DNA of 64,000 nt from Magnetococcales bacterium (GTDB taxonomy: Bacteria > Pseudomonadota > Magnetococcia > Magnetococcales > DC0425bin3), in assembly GCA_015231175.1 (NCBI GenBank), contig JADGBZ010000009.1:21327-85326 (forward strand). Direction: 5' to 3'. Shown here piece by piece: positions 43,504-52,474 of the stretch (position 1 is its first letter; each line of letters opens with the position of its first letter). The notes under the pieces were generated by a model. The model was not told where the DNA came from, made no database searches, and saw nothing but the letters and a program-made list of their open reading frames with translations. A program made the position numbers and the translations under genes.

Positions 43504-44021
43504 ATATTTGGCAAATCCTCCCGTATGACCCGCGCCCTCCGTCTGACCCTGTTGGTCCCAGGGCATCGGACGCCTAGTGGCTCAACCGACATGATTTGAA
43601 GTGTTCACTTTTCTTGACTATTCCGCACTCTTTCAAGAAAAGCCTGGGCATGAAAGCCTTTGTCAGGGCTTCGCCCCGAACCCCACCAGGGCGCTGCCCT
43701 GGACAAAGCCAGGGAGCCAGCCCCCTGGACCCCGTTTCATGGTTGAGCTGTTCCCGGAGCATTGGAACATTTCTGCACATCAATTCAACACGATTGAGCC
43801 AGTAGACCTTCGACAAGTCTCCAGATACACCAAAACGCCGTTGAATGATGTCTGGCACAGCATACGCTGCAAGATTTTCCGAATCAGGCTTTTTGAAGAA
43901 CCGCCCCTTATGCCCAACCTTGCAATGATGGTAATGGTATTCGATGGCAAACATGCAGAAGCAAAATGCGGATATGTGGAACCGGCCCGCGTGATTGAAT
44001 TGTGGGGCACGACGCCTGTCT
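43504..44021. other. Region without a secure gene, holding MITE-like copy 2
   Basis: 518 bases. The first 70 bases include an imperfect inverted repeat (CCCTG/CAGGG around 43548-43563); 43574-43805 is the composite element; the rest holds a 97-codon frame of doubtful status. Confidence 0.6.
43574..43805. mobile_element. MITE-like composite element, copy 2
   Basis: 232 bp bounded by imperfect 30-bp inverted repeats: left 43574-43603 starting CTAGTGGCTCAACCGA, right 43776-43805 ending CGATTGAGCCAGTAG. It contains a plus-oriented dispersed-repeat core (43624-43740). It is 25 bp longer than copy 1 because of an extra segment (TTCCCGGAGCATTGG) before the right terminus. No coding capacity. Confidence 0.75.
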
Positions 44022-44032
44022 TTACTGAATGA
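43739..44032 (+). CDS. Doubtful 97-codon frame
   Basis: An open frame starting ATGGTTGAGCTGTTC inside the composite element and running 11 bases past the convergent L,D-transpeptidase stop. The translation (MVELFPEHWNISAHQ..., ending VIELWGTTPVFTE) shows no family I recognise. It could be a remnant gene truncated by the element, or chance. The opposite strand is also open here. Confidence 0.25.
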   Translation: MVELFPEHWNISAHQFNTIEPVDLRQVSRYTKTPLNDVWHSIRCKIFRIRLFEEPPLMPNLAMMVMVFDGKHAEAKCGYVEPARVIELWGTTPVFTE

Positions 44033-44576
44033 CCACCTCCATCACATGTTTGTCCTTGACCCAGGCGGCAATCTTTTCAATATCTTCCCGCGAGGGCACG
44101 GCGATGCACCCCAGAGTCCAGTTGGATAGACGCACGGTATCTTTGTAGCGATCCGGATCCTGGTGCGGCCCGTGAATGCCGATGGCCCCTCCGGAATACC
44201 CCTGTCTCTTCTGCTCGGGTGTCGGATATCCCACCGGAATGAAGGTATGAAAATAATCGGAAGGACGGCCAAGGCCAAGGTAGTAGCGACCGAGTGGGGT
44301 ACGCGCATCCCCTTCGACACGCTTGTTGAGTCCTCCCCTCCCCAAGGCAACGCGGAAAGAGCCCTCTTCCCGGCCCGCGTGACAAAGACGCAGCCTGTAG
44401 GCCAAAGTGTCGACCTGCACGATCGATCTCTCCCTGGGGCAGGTGCGATACTCATCTCGCTCTTCCACCTGCAAAGGTGGAACCTCCTCAGGCGGCGGCT
44501 TGGGCGTGCAGGCCGTCAAAAAAGTGCTGCACAGGGTGACGCCAAACAAAAATTGTCGCAACAAACGCACGTGCAT
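44022..44576 (-). CDS. L,D-transpeptidase (YkuD) lipoprotein
   Basis: 184 residues. Lipoprotein signal peptide with lipobox LTAC (cysteine at ~residue 23) then a Pro-rich linker. The YkuD catalytic region is visible as AIGIHGPHQDPDRY ... NWTLGCIAVPSREDI, giving the His and Cys of the HG...GC motif. Preceding sequence LGRGGLNKRVEGDARTPLG is typical of the substrate-binding strand (K..GD.RTPLG). L,D-transpeptidases form 3-3 cross-links or attach lipoproteins to meso-diaminopimelate. ATG 44576 has GGAG eight bases upstream. Single gene, downstream of sulP on the same strand with a 102-base gap. Confidence 0.9.
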   Translation of the reverse strand: MHVRLLRQFLFGVTLCSTFLTACTPKPPPEEVPPLQVEERDEYRTCPRERSIVQVDTLAYRLRLCHAGREEGSFRVALGRGGLNKRVEGDARTPLGRYYLGLGRPSDYFHTFIPVGYPTPEQKRQGYSGGAIGIHGPHQDPDRYKDTVRLSNWTLGCIAVPSREDIEKIAAWVKDKHVMEVVIQ

Positions 44577-44678
44577 ATCCGGTTCTCCCACTCCCTGCCA
44601 AAGATGGTGCGCAAGAGTGTGCCGGTAATGCATAAATCATACCATAATTGGGGTGGTTTTGCGTCGTTACACCGAAAC

Positions 44679-46532
44679 TCACTCCTGCACCACACGGGGC
44701 AGATGCGTCCGGTCATAAGCCACGTCCGCCAGGGTTGGGGCCAAGCCAGCCCGCCGCAACCGACACTCCAGGAACACATCCTCCGTACACTCCCGACAAG
44801 CCTCCTGGTTCAGAAAGCGTGTGACAATCATGTGGATGGCCTCGAAGACGGAGTCAAAAATATGATCCTTACCAATAATTTCAAGACATCCTGAGCGCTG
44901 GATGGTCTCGCTGACCTGCTGGTGGACATCGAACAAAAACAGGCCTCCACCCCGCCCCCGGCGGCGCAACGCCTCATGAATGAGCATTTCGGCGCCCGTG
45001 ACATCGACAAAATTGATGGCCGAACCCACCATGAGCAGGTTGACGGCCCGGGGGGCCTTGCTGTCCAGACAATTCAAGACCTCTTCGACATGGTTGACCG
45101 CGCCAAAAAAGAGCGACCCATCCACGCGGATGATGCGGAGCTGGGGACACTCCGGCAGGCGCTCCGCCACGACAAGGTGGTCATGTGTCCTGGGATTGGG
45201 CACGAGGCGGGTGATCACCGGATTGGCCCGGCCCCTGAGGTAATAGACCAGGGAAAAAATCACCCCCAGATAGATGGCAAAATCCAGCTTGATCAGCAAG
45301 GTCGCCAGAAAGGTGCCGATCATCACCAGGGTCTCGGCCCGGCTGGTGTGCATGATCAGCCTGATCTCGGAAAAATCAATCAGATTGAAGGCGACCAGAA
45401 GAATGACTCCAGCCATGGCGGGAATGGGCAGATAGGCCACCCAGGGGGCGACGACCAGAAGGATGATCACGAGAAAAACGCTGGAAAATATGGCCGCCAA
45501 AGGGGTCTTGGCCCCCGCGCGAAAATTGATGCCGGAACGGGTAAACGAACCGGAGGAAGCATAGGCGGAAAAAAAACTCCCCACGATATTGGAGAGCCCC
45601 TGGCCGATAAACTCCTGGTTGTTGTTGATCCGCTGCCGGCTGTGCATGGCCACGGAACGGGAAATGGAGACAGCCTGAATAAGGCAGATCAGGGCCGTGG
45701 CGAAGGCGCCATTGGCCAGTTGTTGCCACACATGCAGATCCCATTCGGGCGAGGACGGATGCGGCAGAGTGGCCGGAATGGCCCCCACCCGGGGAATCGT
45801 GCCCAGTCCAGGGTCCAACGCATACGCCATGATGCTGCCACCGACCAGGGCCAACAACATGCCTGGCCAACGCGGACGAAAAATTTGCAGGACAACAGCG
45901 ATACCCAACGCCACCACCCCCACCAGCAGGTCGGGTATCTGCATCCAGGCGGCATGCTGGACCAACTCCTTGATGGCATGAATGAAACTGCTCCCCGGAG
46001 GCAGACGGATACCCAAAAGCGACCCGGATTGGCTGATGGCTACCAACAGGGCCGCTCCAGCCGTAAATCCCACCACCACCGAATTGGACACAAAATTGAC
46101 CAGAGTGCCCATGCGCCCCAACCCCATCGCCAACTGCATGACTCCGGCCAGAAAGCTTAACGTCAGGCAATAGTTAATGTAGTCACTCCCCCCCGGAGTC
46201 ACGATCGGCGCCAGGGTGGTGAACAGGATGATGGAAATCGGTGTGGTCGGTCCGGACACCAGATGGTGCGATGAACCAAACAATGCTGCTACAATGACGG
46301 GGACCATGGCACTGTAAAGCCCGTACTGCGGGGGGAGTCCAGCAATGGAGGCAAAGGCGATACCCTGCGGCAAAACCACCACAGCCCCCGTCAGGCCGGC
46401 CAGAAGGTCCGCCTTCAGGGTGGCCCGATTCATGGCGGACAGCCAATGCCGAAACGGAAACAGTTCGGCCCATGCCGTGTGGCAATGGACCTCTGCGGTT
46501 TCAGATTCCGTGGGCTGGGTTGGCTCCGGCAT
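44679..46532 (-). CDS. SulP-family anion transporter with C-terminal STAS domain
   Basis: 617 residues, SLC26/SulP family. It opens with the family signature LKADLLAGLTGAVVVLPQGI and AFASIAGLPPQYGLY, has about 12-14 membrane segments with LVSGPTTPISIILFT and FSAYASSGSFTRSGINF, and ends in a STAS domain (RIIRVDGSLFFGAVNHVEE; VDVTGAEMLIHEALRRRGRG). Members carry sulfate, bicarbonate or dicarboxylates across the inner membrane; the substrate is not predictable. Start ATG 46532 is preceded by GAGG; the longer open frame is not family-like. Divergent from ruvB. Sulfate uptake would be consistent with the PAPS-using sulfotransferase and CysQ elsewhere in the window. Confidence 0.92.
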   Translation of the reverse strand: MPEPTQPTESETAEVHCHTAWAELFPFRHWLSAMNRATLKADLLAGLTGAVVVLPQGIAFASIAGLPPQYGLYSAMVPVIVAALFGSSHHLVSGPTTPISIILFTTLAPIVTPGGSDYINYCLTLSFLAGVMQLAMGLGRMGTLVNFVSNSVVVGFTAGAALLVAISQSGSLLGIRLPPGSSFIHAIKELVQHAAWMQIPDLLVGVVALGIAVVLQIFRPRWPGMLLALVGGSIMAYALDPGLGTIPRVGAIPATLPHPSSPEWDLHVWQQLANGAFATALICLIQAVSISRSVAMHSRQRINNNQEFIGQGLSNIVGSFFSAYASSGSFTRSGINFRAGAKTPLAAIFSSVFLVIILLVVAPWVAYLPIPAMAGVILLVAFNLIDFSEIRLIMHTSRAETLVMIGTFLATLLIKLDFAIYLGVIFSLVYYLRGRANPVITRLVPNPRTHDHLVVAERLPECPQLRIIRVDGSLFFGAVNHVEEVLNCLDSKAPRAVNLLMVGSAINFVDVTGAEMLIHEALRRRGRGGGLFLFDVHQQVSETIQRSGCLEIIGKDHIFDSVFEAIHMIVTRFLNQEACRECTEDVFLECRLRRAGLAPTLADVAYDRTHLPRVVQE

Positions 46533-46551
46533 GAATGGCTCACCTCTTCCG

Positions 46552-46580
46552 CAGAGCCAGTTCCCTGGCCCCCGCTTTCG
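46552..46580 (+). repeat. Short fragment of the dispersed repeat
   Basis: GAGCCAGTTCCCTGGCCCCC followed by GCTTTCGTT, about 29 bases, immediately upstream of sulP (divergent region with ruvB). Confidence 0.55.
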
Positions 46581-46677
46581 TTGACAGAGACACACCCATG
46601 CTAACATGGAACCAACTCGAAGAGAAAATTGATAACGATTCACCACACCCTTCATCCGGACAGGTACCCCACACAGC

Positions 46678-47697
46678 ATGCATGCCGAACTCCCAGAACG
46701 CCTGATCTCCGCCCAACCCTCTCCCGAGGAGACAAACAGTGAGGCCACCCTGCGCCCGCGCCGGTTGGCAGAGTTTATCGGTCAGGAAAAATTGAAGAGC
46801 AATCTGGGCATTTTTTTGACTGCCGCACGCGAACGATCAGAGGCCCTGGATCACGTTTTGCTGTTTGGACCACCCGGCCTCGGCAAGACCACCCTGGCCC
46901 AGATCCTGGCCGCCGAAATGGGCGCCAACCTGCGCGCCACCTCCGGACCGGTGATCGTCAAGGCGGGTGATCTGGCAGCCCTGCTGACCAACCTGAACCC
47001 CGGGGATGTGCTGTTCGTGGATGAGATCCACCGCCTCAATCCGGCTGTGGAGGAGATCCTCTACCCTGCCATGGAAGATTTCCAATTGGATATCATGATC
47101 GGGGAGGGCCCCTCGGCACGTTCGGTCCGCATCGACCTGCCCCGCTTCACCCTGGCCGGCGCCACAACCCGCGCCGGCATGTTGACCAGCCCCTTGCGCG
47201 ACCGCTTCGGCATTCTGGGACGCATGGAGTTCTACACCGCACAGGAATTGACGCTGATCGTGCAACGCGGCGCCAAAATTTTGGGGGTTCCCATCACTCT
47301 TGACGGCGCCGATGAGATCGCCCGTCGGGCCCGTGGCACACCACGTATCGCCCTGCGCCTGCTGCGCCGGGTACGGGATTTCGCCCAGGTTCTCGGCAGC
47401 GGCCACATCGATCATGCCATGGCCGACCGTGCCCTGTGGCGGCTGGAAGTGGATGCCCTGGGACTCGACGCCATGGATCGTAAACTCCTGCAAGCGATCA
47501 TCACCAAATTTGCCGGCGGTCCCGTGGGGCTGGATACCCTCTCCGCCGCCATCGGCGAAGAACGGGATACCATCGAAGATATCATCGAACCCTACCTCCT
47601 CCAGGAGGGATTCCTGGACCGCACCCCCCGTGGCCGGCGGGCCACCCCGGTTGCCTATGCCCACCTGGGTCACCCCCATCAAGGGAGCCTGCTGTAG
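46678..47697 (+). CDS. ruvB: Holliday junction branch-migration helicase RuvB
   Basis: 339 residues, the normal length. N-terminal [20 protein letters not shown], Walker [16 protein letters not shown], Walker [17 protein letters not shown], sensor-1 [18 protein letters not shown], arginine finger [18 protein letters not shown], and the C-terminal winged helix [12 protein letters not shown]. RuvB hexamers drive RuvA-bound Holliday junctions with ATP. It immediately precedes ybgC with no gap, so it is the first gene of the tol-pal operon here; ruvA and ruvC are not next to it. Confidence 0.98.
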   Translation: MHAELPERLISAQPSPEETNSEATLRPRRLAEFIGQEKLKSNLGIFLTAARERSEALDHVLLFGPPGLGKTTLAQILAAEMGANLRATSGPVIVKAGDLAALLTNLNPGDVLFVDEIHRLNPAVEEILYPAMEDFQLDIMIGEGPSARSVRIDLPRFTLAGATTRAGMLTSPLRDRFGILGRMEFYTAQELTLIVQRGAKILGVPITLDGADEIARRARGTPRIALRLLRRVRDFAQVLGSGHIDHAMADRALWRLEVDALGLDAMDRKLLQAIITKFAGGPVGLDTLSAAIGEERDTIEDIIEPYLLQEGFLDRTPRGRRATPVAYAHLGHPHQGSLL

Positions 47698-48138
47698 ATG
47701 AATGTCACCCCCTTCCCCTGGCCTGTGCGGGTCTATTACGAAGATACCGACGCCGCCGGCGTGGTCTATCATGCCAACTACTTGAAATTCATGGAACGAG
47801 GCCGCACGGAGTGGCTGCGCGCCCAGGGCATCGATCAGCGACGGTTTTTCCAGGAAACCGGCCTCATGTTCGCCGTGGCCCACATGGAACTGACCTTCCT
47901 GGGACCGGCCCGCATGGATGATCTGCTGACCGTGACCACCCGCATGGAGGCCTTCCGCCGTGCCAGCATCCACCTGCACCAGGAGATCTTCCGCCCAACC
48001 GATCAGGCAACCCTGATCCGGGCTACGGTGCGCATCGCCTGCATCGACGCCCGCTTCCGCCCGCAACGCCTCCCCCAAGGCATCCTCTCCCCAGCGACAA
48101 CACCTTGGCCCAACACCATGCCCCTCCCGACCGGGTAA
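47698..48138 (+). CDS. ybgC: Tol-Pal system-associated acyl-CoA thioesterase
   Basis: 146 residues, hot-dog fold. VYYEDTDAAGVVYHANYLKF then MERGRTEWLRAQGI gives the 4HBT thioesterase active-site Asp (Y.DTD..G.VYH). Starts directly after the ruvB stop. YbgC is classically the first gene of the tol-pal operon and hydrolyses short- or long-chain acyl-CoA, perhaps acting on phospholipid metabolism at the inner membrane. Followed by a 206-base gap before tolQ that probably carries a promoter, although none could be assigned. Confidence 0.95.
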   Translation: MNVTPFPWPVRVYYEDTDAAGVVYHANYLKFMERGRTEWLRAQGIDQRRFFQETGLMFAVAHMELTFLGPARMDDLLTVTTRMEAFRRASIHLHQEIFRPTDQATLIRATVRIACIDARFRPQRLPQGILSPATTPWPNTMPLPTG

Positions 48139-48344
48139 GACCTCACAAGGTGTATCGCTTTCACCACCCCGGGTGCGCTAAGATGCGCCGCACGCCGAGA
48201 AGATGAATGAATGCGCTGCGGAACAAATTTGCGTAATCAATCTGGTATGAAAATTGCTCAAGTATAGCTTGCGTGTCGCAGGAAGTTGGCGCGAAAAAGC
48301 CTCAAGGAAGAAAAAACCACCACCATGGAAGGAAAACGTTTGCC

Positions 48345-49073
48345 ATGATGAACGAAGCCCTGGCTACCCATAGTATTTGGGATCTGGTCGCACAGGCTGG
48401 ATTGCTGGTCAAGCTGGTCATGCTGGGTCTTTTGGGGGCATCTCTCGTCTCCTGGGCCATGATTTTTGACAAGTGGCGCCGTTTCCGCCGCATCACCCGT
48501 GAATCGGACGAGTTTGAAGAGCGATTCTGGAGCGGCGGCAATGTCACGGCGTTTTACCAGACAGCATCGCAAGAGTGGCCGGAGTGTCCCATCGTCACCA
48601 TGTTCACCACCGGTTTCCGGGAGTGGAAACGCTGGGAGAGCGGTGAGCGGACAGGCGGCACCACCGCCCCCCGGGACGGCAGTGAGACCGGGGATCTGGT
48701 CGCCAGTGTCCGGCGTGCCATGACGGTAGCCCTGAACCGGGAGATCGACCAACTGGAACGCGGTCTGACCTTTTTGGCAACTGTTGGCTCCACAAGTCCG
48801 TTTGTCGGCTTGTTTGGCACCGTGTGGGGTATCATGAATGCCTTCCGTGGCCTGGCCGGCGCCAAAACGACAACGCTGACCATGGTGGCCCCCGGCATCG
48901 CCGAAGCCCTGATTGCCACAGCCATGGGTCTGGTAGCCGCCATACCGGCGGTGATTGCCTTCAACAACTACTCCGCCGAGTTGCGCCGCCTGAACCAGAA
49001 GATGGACAACTTCGGCGCCGAATTTCTCAACATCATCGAACGGCGGGTCGCCCGCATGAGAAGGAGCGCCTGA
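48345..49073 (+). CDS. tolQ: Tol-Pal inner-membrane protein TolQ
   Basis: 242 residues. Three membrane helices: LVKLVMLGLLGASLVSWAMI near the N-terminus, then FLATVGSTSPFVGLFGTVWG (the channel Thr/Pro-rich ExbB/TolQ signature) and EALIATAMGLVAAIPAVIAF. The ATG at 48345 is the first of two consecutive ATG codons with GGAAGG upstream. TolQ forms the proton-driven motor with TolR and energises TolA during cell division. Its TGA overlaps the tolR ATG. Confidence 0.96.
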   Translation: MMNEALATHSIWDLVAQAGLLVKLVMLGLLGASLVSWAMIFDKWRRFRRITRESDEFEERFWSGGNVTAFYQTASQEWPECPIVTMFTTGFREWKRWESGERTGGTTAPRDGSETGDLVASVRRAMTVALNREIDQLERGLTFLATVGSTSPFVGLFGTVWGIMNAFRGLAGAKTTTLTMVAPGIAEALIATAMGLVAAIPAVIAFNNYSAELRRLNQKMDNFGAEFLNIIERRVARMRRSA

Positions 49074-49486
49074 TGGGTATGGGATCCTCCATGGGATCTG
49101 GCCGCCATGGTCCCATGAGCGACATCAACGTCACCCCCATGGTTGACATCATGCTGGTGCTGTTGATCATCTTTATGGTGGCTGCCCCTCTGTTGAGCCA
49201 GGGCGTGGAAGTGGAACTGCCCAACGCCCAAGCCAACCCCATGAGCTCGGAGCAAGAGCCCCTGGTGGTCACGGTCACAGCCGGTGGAGTTCCCTCCATC
49301 GAGGGGAAGACTGTCAACATGGATCAGTTGTCTGTCCGTATCCGGGCCGTCAAGTTGGCCAACCCACGTCTGCCTATTTATGTCCGGGGCGACCAGAGAG
49401 CCAATTATGGAGACATCATGCGAGTCATGGCCGAGATCCAACAGGCTGGCGCCACCGAAATCGGTTTGATGACCGAACCCCGGTAG
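49073..49486 (+). CDS. tolR: Tol-Pal inner-membrane protein TolR
   Basis: 137 residues. SDINVTPMVDIMLVLLIIFM contains the conserved membrane Asp needed for proton coupling, preceded by a Gly/Ser/Met-rich N-terminus. The periplasmic domain ends AEIQQAGATEIGLMTEP. The ATG overlaps the tolQ TGA with GGAG upstream. Works with TolQ in a 5:2-type motor. Confidence 0.96.
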   Translation: MGMGSSMGSGRHGPMSDINVTPMVDIMLVLLIIFMVAAPLLSQGVEVELPNAQANPMSSEQEPLVVTVTAGGVPSIEGKTVNMDQLSVRIRAVKLANPRLPIYVRGDQRANYGDIMRVMAEIQQAGATEIGLMTEPR

Positions 49487-49500
49487 TCCGGATCCAATCC

Positions 49501-50787
49501 ATGGTATCAAGAGACTCACTCCTGTGGTCCATCGCCGCCCATGTCGTGGCCGTTCTGCTTGTTGTTTTCATGCCGCAGTCCGCGCCACCCTTGATGGTGA
49601 TCGAGAAACCCCTTACGGTCAATCTGATCCAGGCACCCAAGGTCAAACCGGAAACGCGCGTGACCAAGCCGGCGCAAAAAACCGCCCCGGAGCCACTTCA
49701 GCAGAGCGAACCTCTGCCGAACATGCCCGGCTTGCCACCGCCTCCACCTGAAGCGCCGATTCAGCCAAAACCAAAGCCGGAGCCACCGAAAAAAGAGCCG
49801 CCAAAACCGGAACCACCGAAAAAAGAGCCGCCAAAATCGGAACCACCGAAAAAAGAACCACCAAAACCGGAACCACCGAAACCGGAACCACCGAAAAAAG
49901 AGCCACCGAAGCCGGAACCACCGAAAAAAGAGCCACCGAAAAAAGAACCACCAAAACCGGAACCACCGAAAAAAGAACCACCGAAACCGGAACCACCGAA
50001 AAAAGAACCGCCGAAACCGGAACCACCGAAAAAAGAACCGCCGAAACCGGTCAAGATTGAAGAAACAACGAAAAAAGAACCCAAAAAAGAGCCTCCCAAA
50101 AAGGAAGAGCCTAAAAAAGAAGAGCCCAAGAAGGTAGAACCCAAGAAAATTGAACCTAAAAAAGAGCCTCCCAAAAAGGAAGAACCCATAAAAGCAGAAC
50201 CCAAAGCGGAGGAGCACAAGAAAGAGCCCCTGAAGAAAGAGGAACCTGAAAGAGCCCCAGCAAAGACTGAAAAGACCGAAGAGGCAAAAAAGAAGGAGCC
50301 CAGAAAAACCGAAAAGAATGAATCGGAATGGTCCGATATCACCAAGATGATCCAGGAGGAGTACGCCGGTACCACAACCAGGGAGGCACCTCCGAGTCCC
50401 GTGCCGCCAGCACCAGAGCACAAGCCGGCTCAGACGCAGCCACAAGCCCGGGCCCAGGTGCAGGCACAAGCTCCCGTGCAAGGTCCGCAGGTCAGCCGTT
50501 TGCAGGTGGAGCTTTACAAGAAGAGCGTGGAGACGAAGGTACGCACCAGTTGGATCAAACCAACCGGCATGCTTGACGAAAGCCGCCTGGCCGTGACGGT
50601 CCGTGCCGATGTCGCCCCGGATGGACGCCTGTACAACCCGCAGATCATCCGCTCCTCGGGTGCGGAGGTGTTTGACCGCTCGGTGTTGTCAGCCATTCAC
50701 AAGGCCATGGATCTGCCCCAGCCCCCACAGGGGTGCCAGGAGTGTCTCAAGATCGTTTTTGTCTTCCGGGCATCGGACTCCTTTTGA
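49501..50787 (+). CDS. tolA: TolA-like energy-transducing protein with long Pro/Glu/Lys repeats
   Basis: 428 residues. N-terminal membrane anchor (LLWSIAAHVVAVLLVVFMPQ) carrying the Ser-His pair of the TolA/TonB helix, then a ~200-residue periplasmic spacer of repeated PEPPKKEPPK units (49770-50055) that changes to KKEEPKKEEPKK-type charged repeats. The C-terminal domain (VETKVRTSWIKPTGMLDESR then GAEVFDRSVLSAI) is TonB/TolA-like. In E. coli the spacer is an Ala/Lys-rich helix; here it is Pro-rich and extended like TonB. It links the TolQR motor to Pal/TolB. Followed by a dispersed repeat before tolB. Confidence 0.93.
   Translation: MVSRDSLLWSIAAHVVAVLLVVFMPQSAPPLMVIEKPLTVNLIQAPKVKPETRVTKPAQKTAPEPLQQSEPLPNMPGLPPPPPEAPIQPKPKPEPPKKEPPKPEPPKKEPPKSEPPKKEPPKPEPPKPEPPKKEPPKPEPPKKEPPKKEPPKPEPPKKEPPKPEPPKKEPPKPEPPKKEPPKPVKIEETTKKEPKKEPPKKEEPKKEEPKKVEPKKIEPKKEPPKKEEPIKAEPKAEEHKKEPLKKEEPERAPAKTEKTEEAKKKEPRKTEKNESEWSDITKMIQEEYAGTTTREAPPSPVPPAPEHKPAQTQPQARAQVQAQAPVQGPQVSRLQVELYKKSVETKVRTSWIKPTGMLDESRLAVTVRADVAPDGRLYNPQIIRSSGAEVFDRSVLSAIHKAMDLPQPPQGCQECLKIVFVFRASDSF
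49770..50055 (+). repeat. In-frame tandem repeat encoding PEPPKKEPPK in tolA
   Basis: About ten imperfect copies of a ~30-bp unit (core GAACCACCGAAAAAAGA). Two subunit forms (PKKEPP and PKPEPP) alternate irregularly, indicating slippage or unequal exchange. Confidence 0.9.
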
Positions 50788-50852
50788 TCATGTCCCATTT
50801 GATCATGTCCAATCGCTCCCGGGCCCGCGCCCTTTTTTACAAAACGATTGGA

Positions 50853-50998
50853 TCACTATTCACCACCCTTGCAGGATAAGCTTGGACATGAAAACCTTTG
50901 TCAGGGCTTCGCCCCGAACCCCACCAGGACTCCGTCCAAGGCCCTGCCAGGGAGCCAGCCCTCTGGATCCCGATCGTAGCCGGGTGGTGAGTAGTTAC
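50853..50998 (+). repeat. Dispersed GC-rich repeat, complete copy
   Basis: Left end CACTATTCACCACCCTTGC (outer GTA lost), right end GCCGGGTGGTGAGTAGTTAC. Plus-oriented, 146 bp, between tolA and tolB inside the tol operon. Confidence 0.9.
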
Positions 50999-51048
50999 AC
51001 GATTTGCTGTGCCGGTCGCGGCACCGTGTCCATATCTGCGAGGTTGCC

Positions 51049-52428
51049 ATGATGACCATGAACCCCCGTTGGCCAGTTGAACGACCCCCCGCCCTGTCGG
51101 TCCCGCATGCTTTTCATGCCGGATGGATGGTTGTCAAACGGGCATGTCTGGCATGGCTGCTCCTGCTGGCCATGGCCGTTCCCTCCCATGCCGAATTGGT
51201 CATCGACATCCGCGAAGCGGGCATCAAACGTCTCCCCATCGCTCTGCCTCCCTTTGTCGAAGTGGGCGGAGGAGGAGGCCAGATGGGGCAGCAGCTTGTC
51301 AGTGTGATCACCTCGGACCTGGAACGCTCGGGTCTGTTCCGCGCCATCGATCCCCGCGCATTCATGCAGGACTCCGCCTCCTTGTGGCAATCCGGGCCAG
51401 ACTATCGGGTCTGGCGCCAACTTAACGCCGAGGCCATCGTCTCCGGGGCCGTCCAGCAAAGCGGCGACGAGTTGACAGCCTCCTTCTATCTTTACGACAC
51501 CTTCCAGGGCAAGCTGATCGGCAAGGGCAAACGTTTCACGACCCCCCTCAAAGACATGCGCCGCCTGGCCCATCGCATTTCAGATGAAATCTACTCCCGG
51601 TTGACCGGCGAGTCGGGCTATTTCTCCTCCCGTATCGCCTTCATCGCCCAGAGAGGACGCCACAAATGGCTGGCCATGATGGACCAGGATGGCGCCAACC
51701 GGGTGGATCTGACCCGGGAAAACAACCATCTGGTCCTGACACCCCGATTCTCCCCCAATGGAGAAAACCTGTTCTACATCTCCTATGAGACCGATCAACC
51801 CCGCATCTTCCGCTGGATGATCTACCAAGGAAAACGTTTCCAACAGGGTGAATACCCTGGCCTCAACAGCGCCCCTTCCTGGTCCCCCGATGGCCGCCAT
51901 ATGGCCATGACTCTGACCAAGGATGGCAATGCCGAGATTTACGTCAAGGATCTCATGAGCAACGCTCTGCGGCGCCTGACCTTCAACTCGGGCATCGACA
52001 CCTCCCCTTCGTGGTCCCCGGATGGACGCCAAATCGTCTTCAACTCGGATCGCGCCGGCTCGCCACAGCTCTACGTCATGAACGCCGATGGGGGCAACGT
52101 GCGCCGCATCACCTACGATGGCCGCTACAATTCAGCCCCCGCCTGGTCTCCACGCGGCGACCTGGTCGCCTTCGTCAAGGGAGGAGAGGGCCATTTCCGC
52201 ATCGCGGTCACCGACCCCAACGGCAACCAGACCCGCACCCTGACCAACTCCTGGATGGATGAATCTCCCACCTGGTCCCCCAATGGCCGCGTCGTCCTCT
52301 TCTCCCGGCAAGCGGGCGATATGACGCGACTTTACACAATCGACCTGACAGGCCATAATGAGCAGGCAGTGCCCAACGGGGATAACCTGGGCGGATCAGA
52401 CCCTTCCTGGTCCCCCTTGATACGCTAA
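51049..52428 (+). CDS. tolB: Tol-Pal periplasmic beta-propeller protein TolB
   Basis: 459 residues. Signal peptide around VVKRACLAWLLLLAMAVPSH with cleavage at AHA-type sequence. N-terminal domain ELVIDIREAGIKRLPIALPP; C-terminal six-bladed propeller with blade signatures SAPSWSPDGRHMAM, TSPSWSPDGRQIVFNSDRAG, SAPAWSPRGDLVAFV and ESPTWSPNGRVVLF. ATG 51049 has GAGG five bases upstream; ATG 51127 directly before the signal peptide is possible. TolB binds Pal and is released by TolA. Confidence 0.96.
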   Translation: MMTMNPRWPVERPPALSVPHAFHAGWMVVKRACLAWLLLLAMAVPSHAELVIDIREAGIKRLPIALPPFVEVGGGGGQMGQQLVSVITSDLERSGLFRAIDPRAFMQDSASLWQSGPDYRVWRQLNAEAIVSGAVQQSGDELTASFYLYDTFQGKLIGKGKRFTTPLKDMRRLAHRISDEIYSRLTGESGYFSSRIAFIAQRGRHKWLAMMDQDGANRVDLTRENNHLVLTPRFSPNGENLFYISYETDQPRIFRWMIYQGKRFQQGEYPGLNSAPSWSPDGRHMAMTLTKDGNAEIYVKDLMSNALRRLTFNSGIDTSPSWSPDGRQIVFNSDRAGSPQLYVMNADGGNVRRITYDGRYNSAPAWSPRGDLVAFVKGGEGHFRIAVTDPNGNQTRTLTNSWMDESPTWSPNGRVVLFSRQAGDMTRLYTIDLTGHNEQAVPNGDNLGGSDPSWSPLIR

Positions 52429-52474
52429 CTAACCACCCGCGAACATTGACAATTCTGTCAGGGAGAAACGTCGC

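Noticed and set aside
43539..43573. Imperfect inverted repeat after the acyltransferase-like gene as a terminator
   Set aside because: A mismatch and a two-base bulge, and no T-run follows; too weak to call.
48139..48344. A tolQ promoter in the ybgC-tolQ gap
   Set aside because: A TATAGC at 48263 is present but no acceptable -35 at 16-18 bases; TTGCGT at 48229 has no matching -10.
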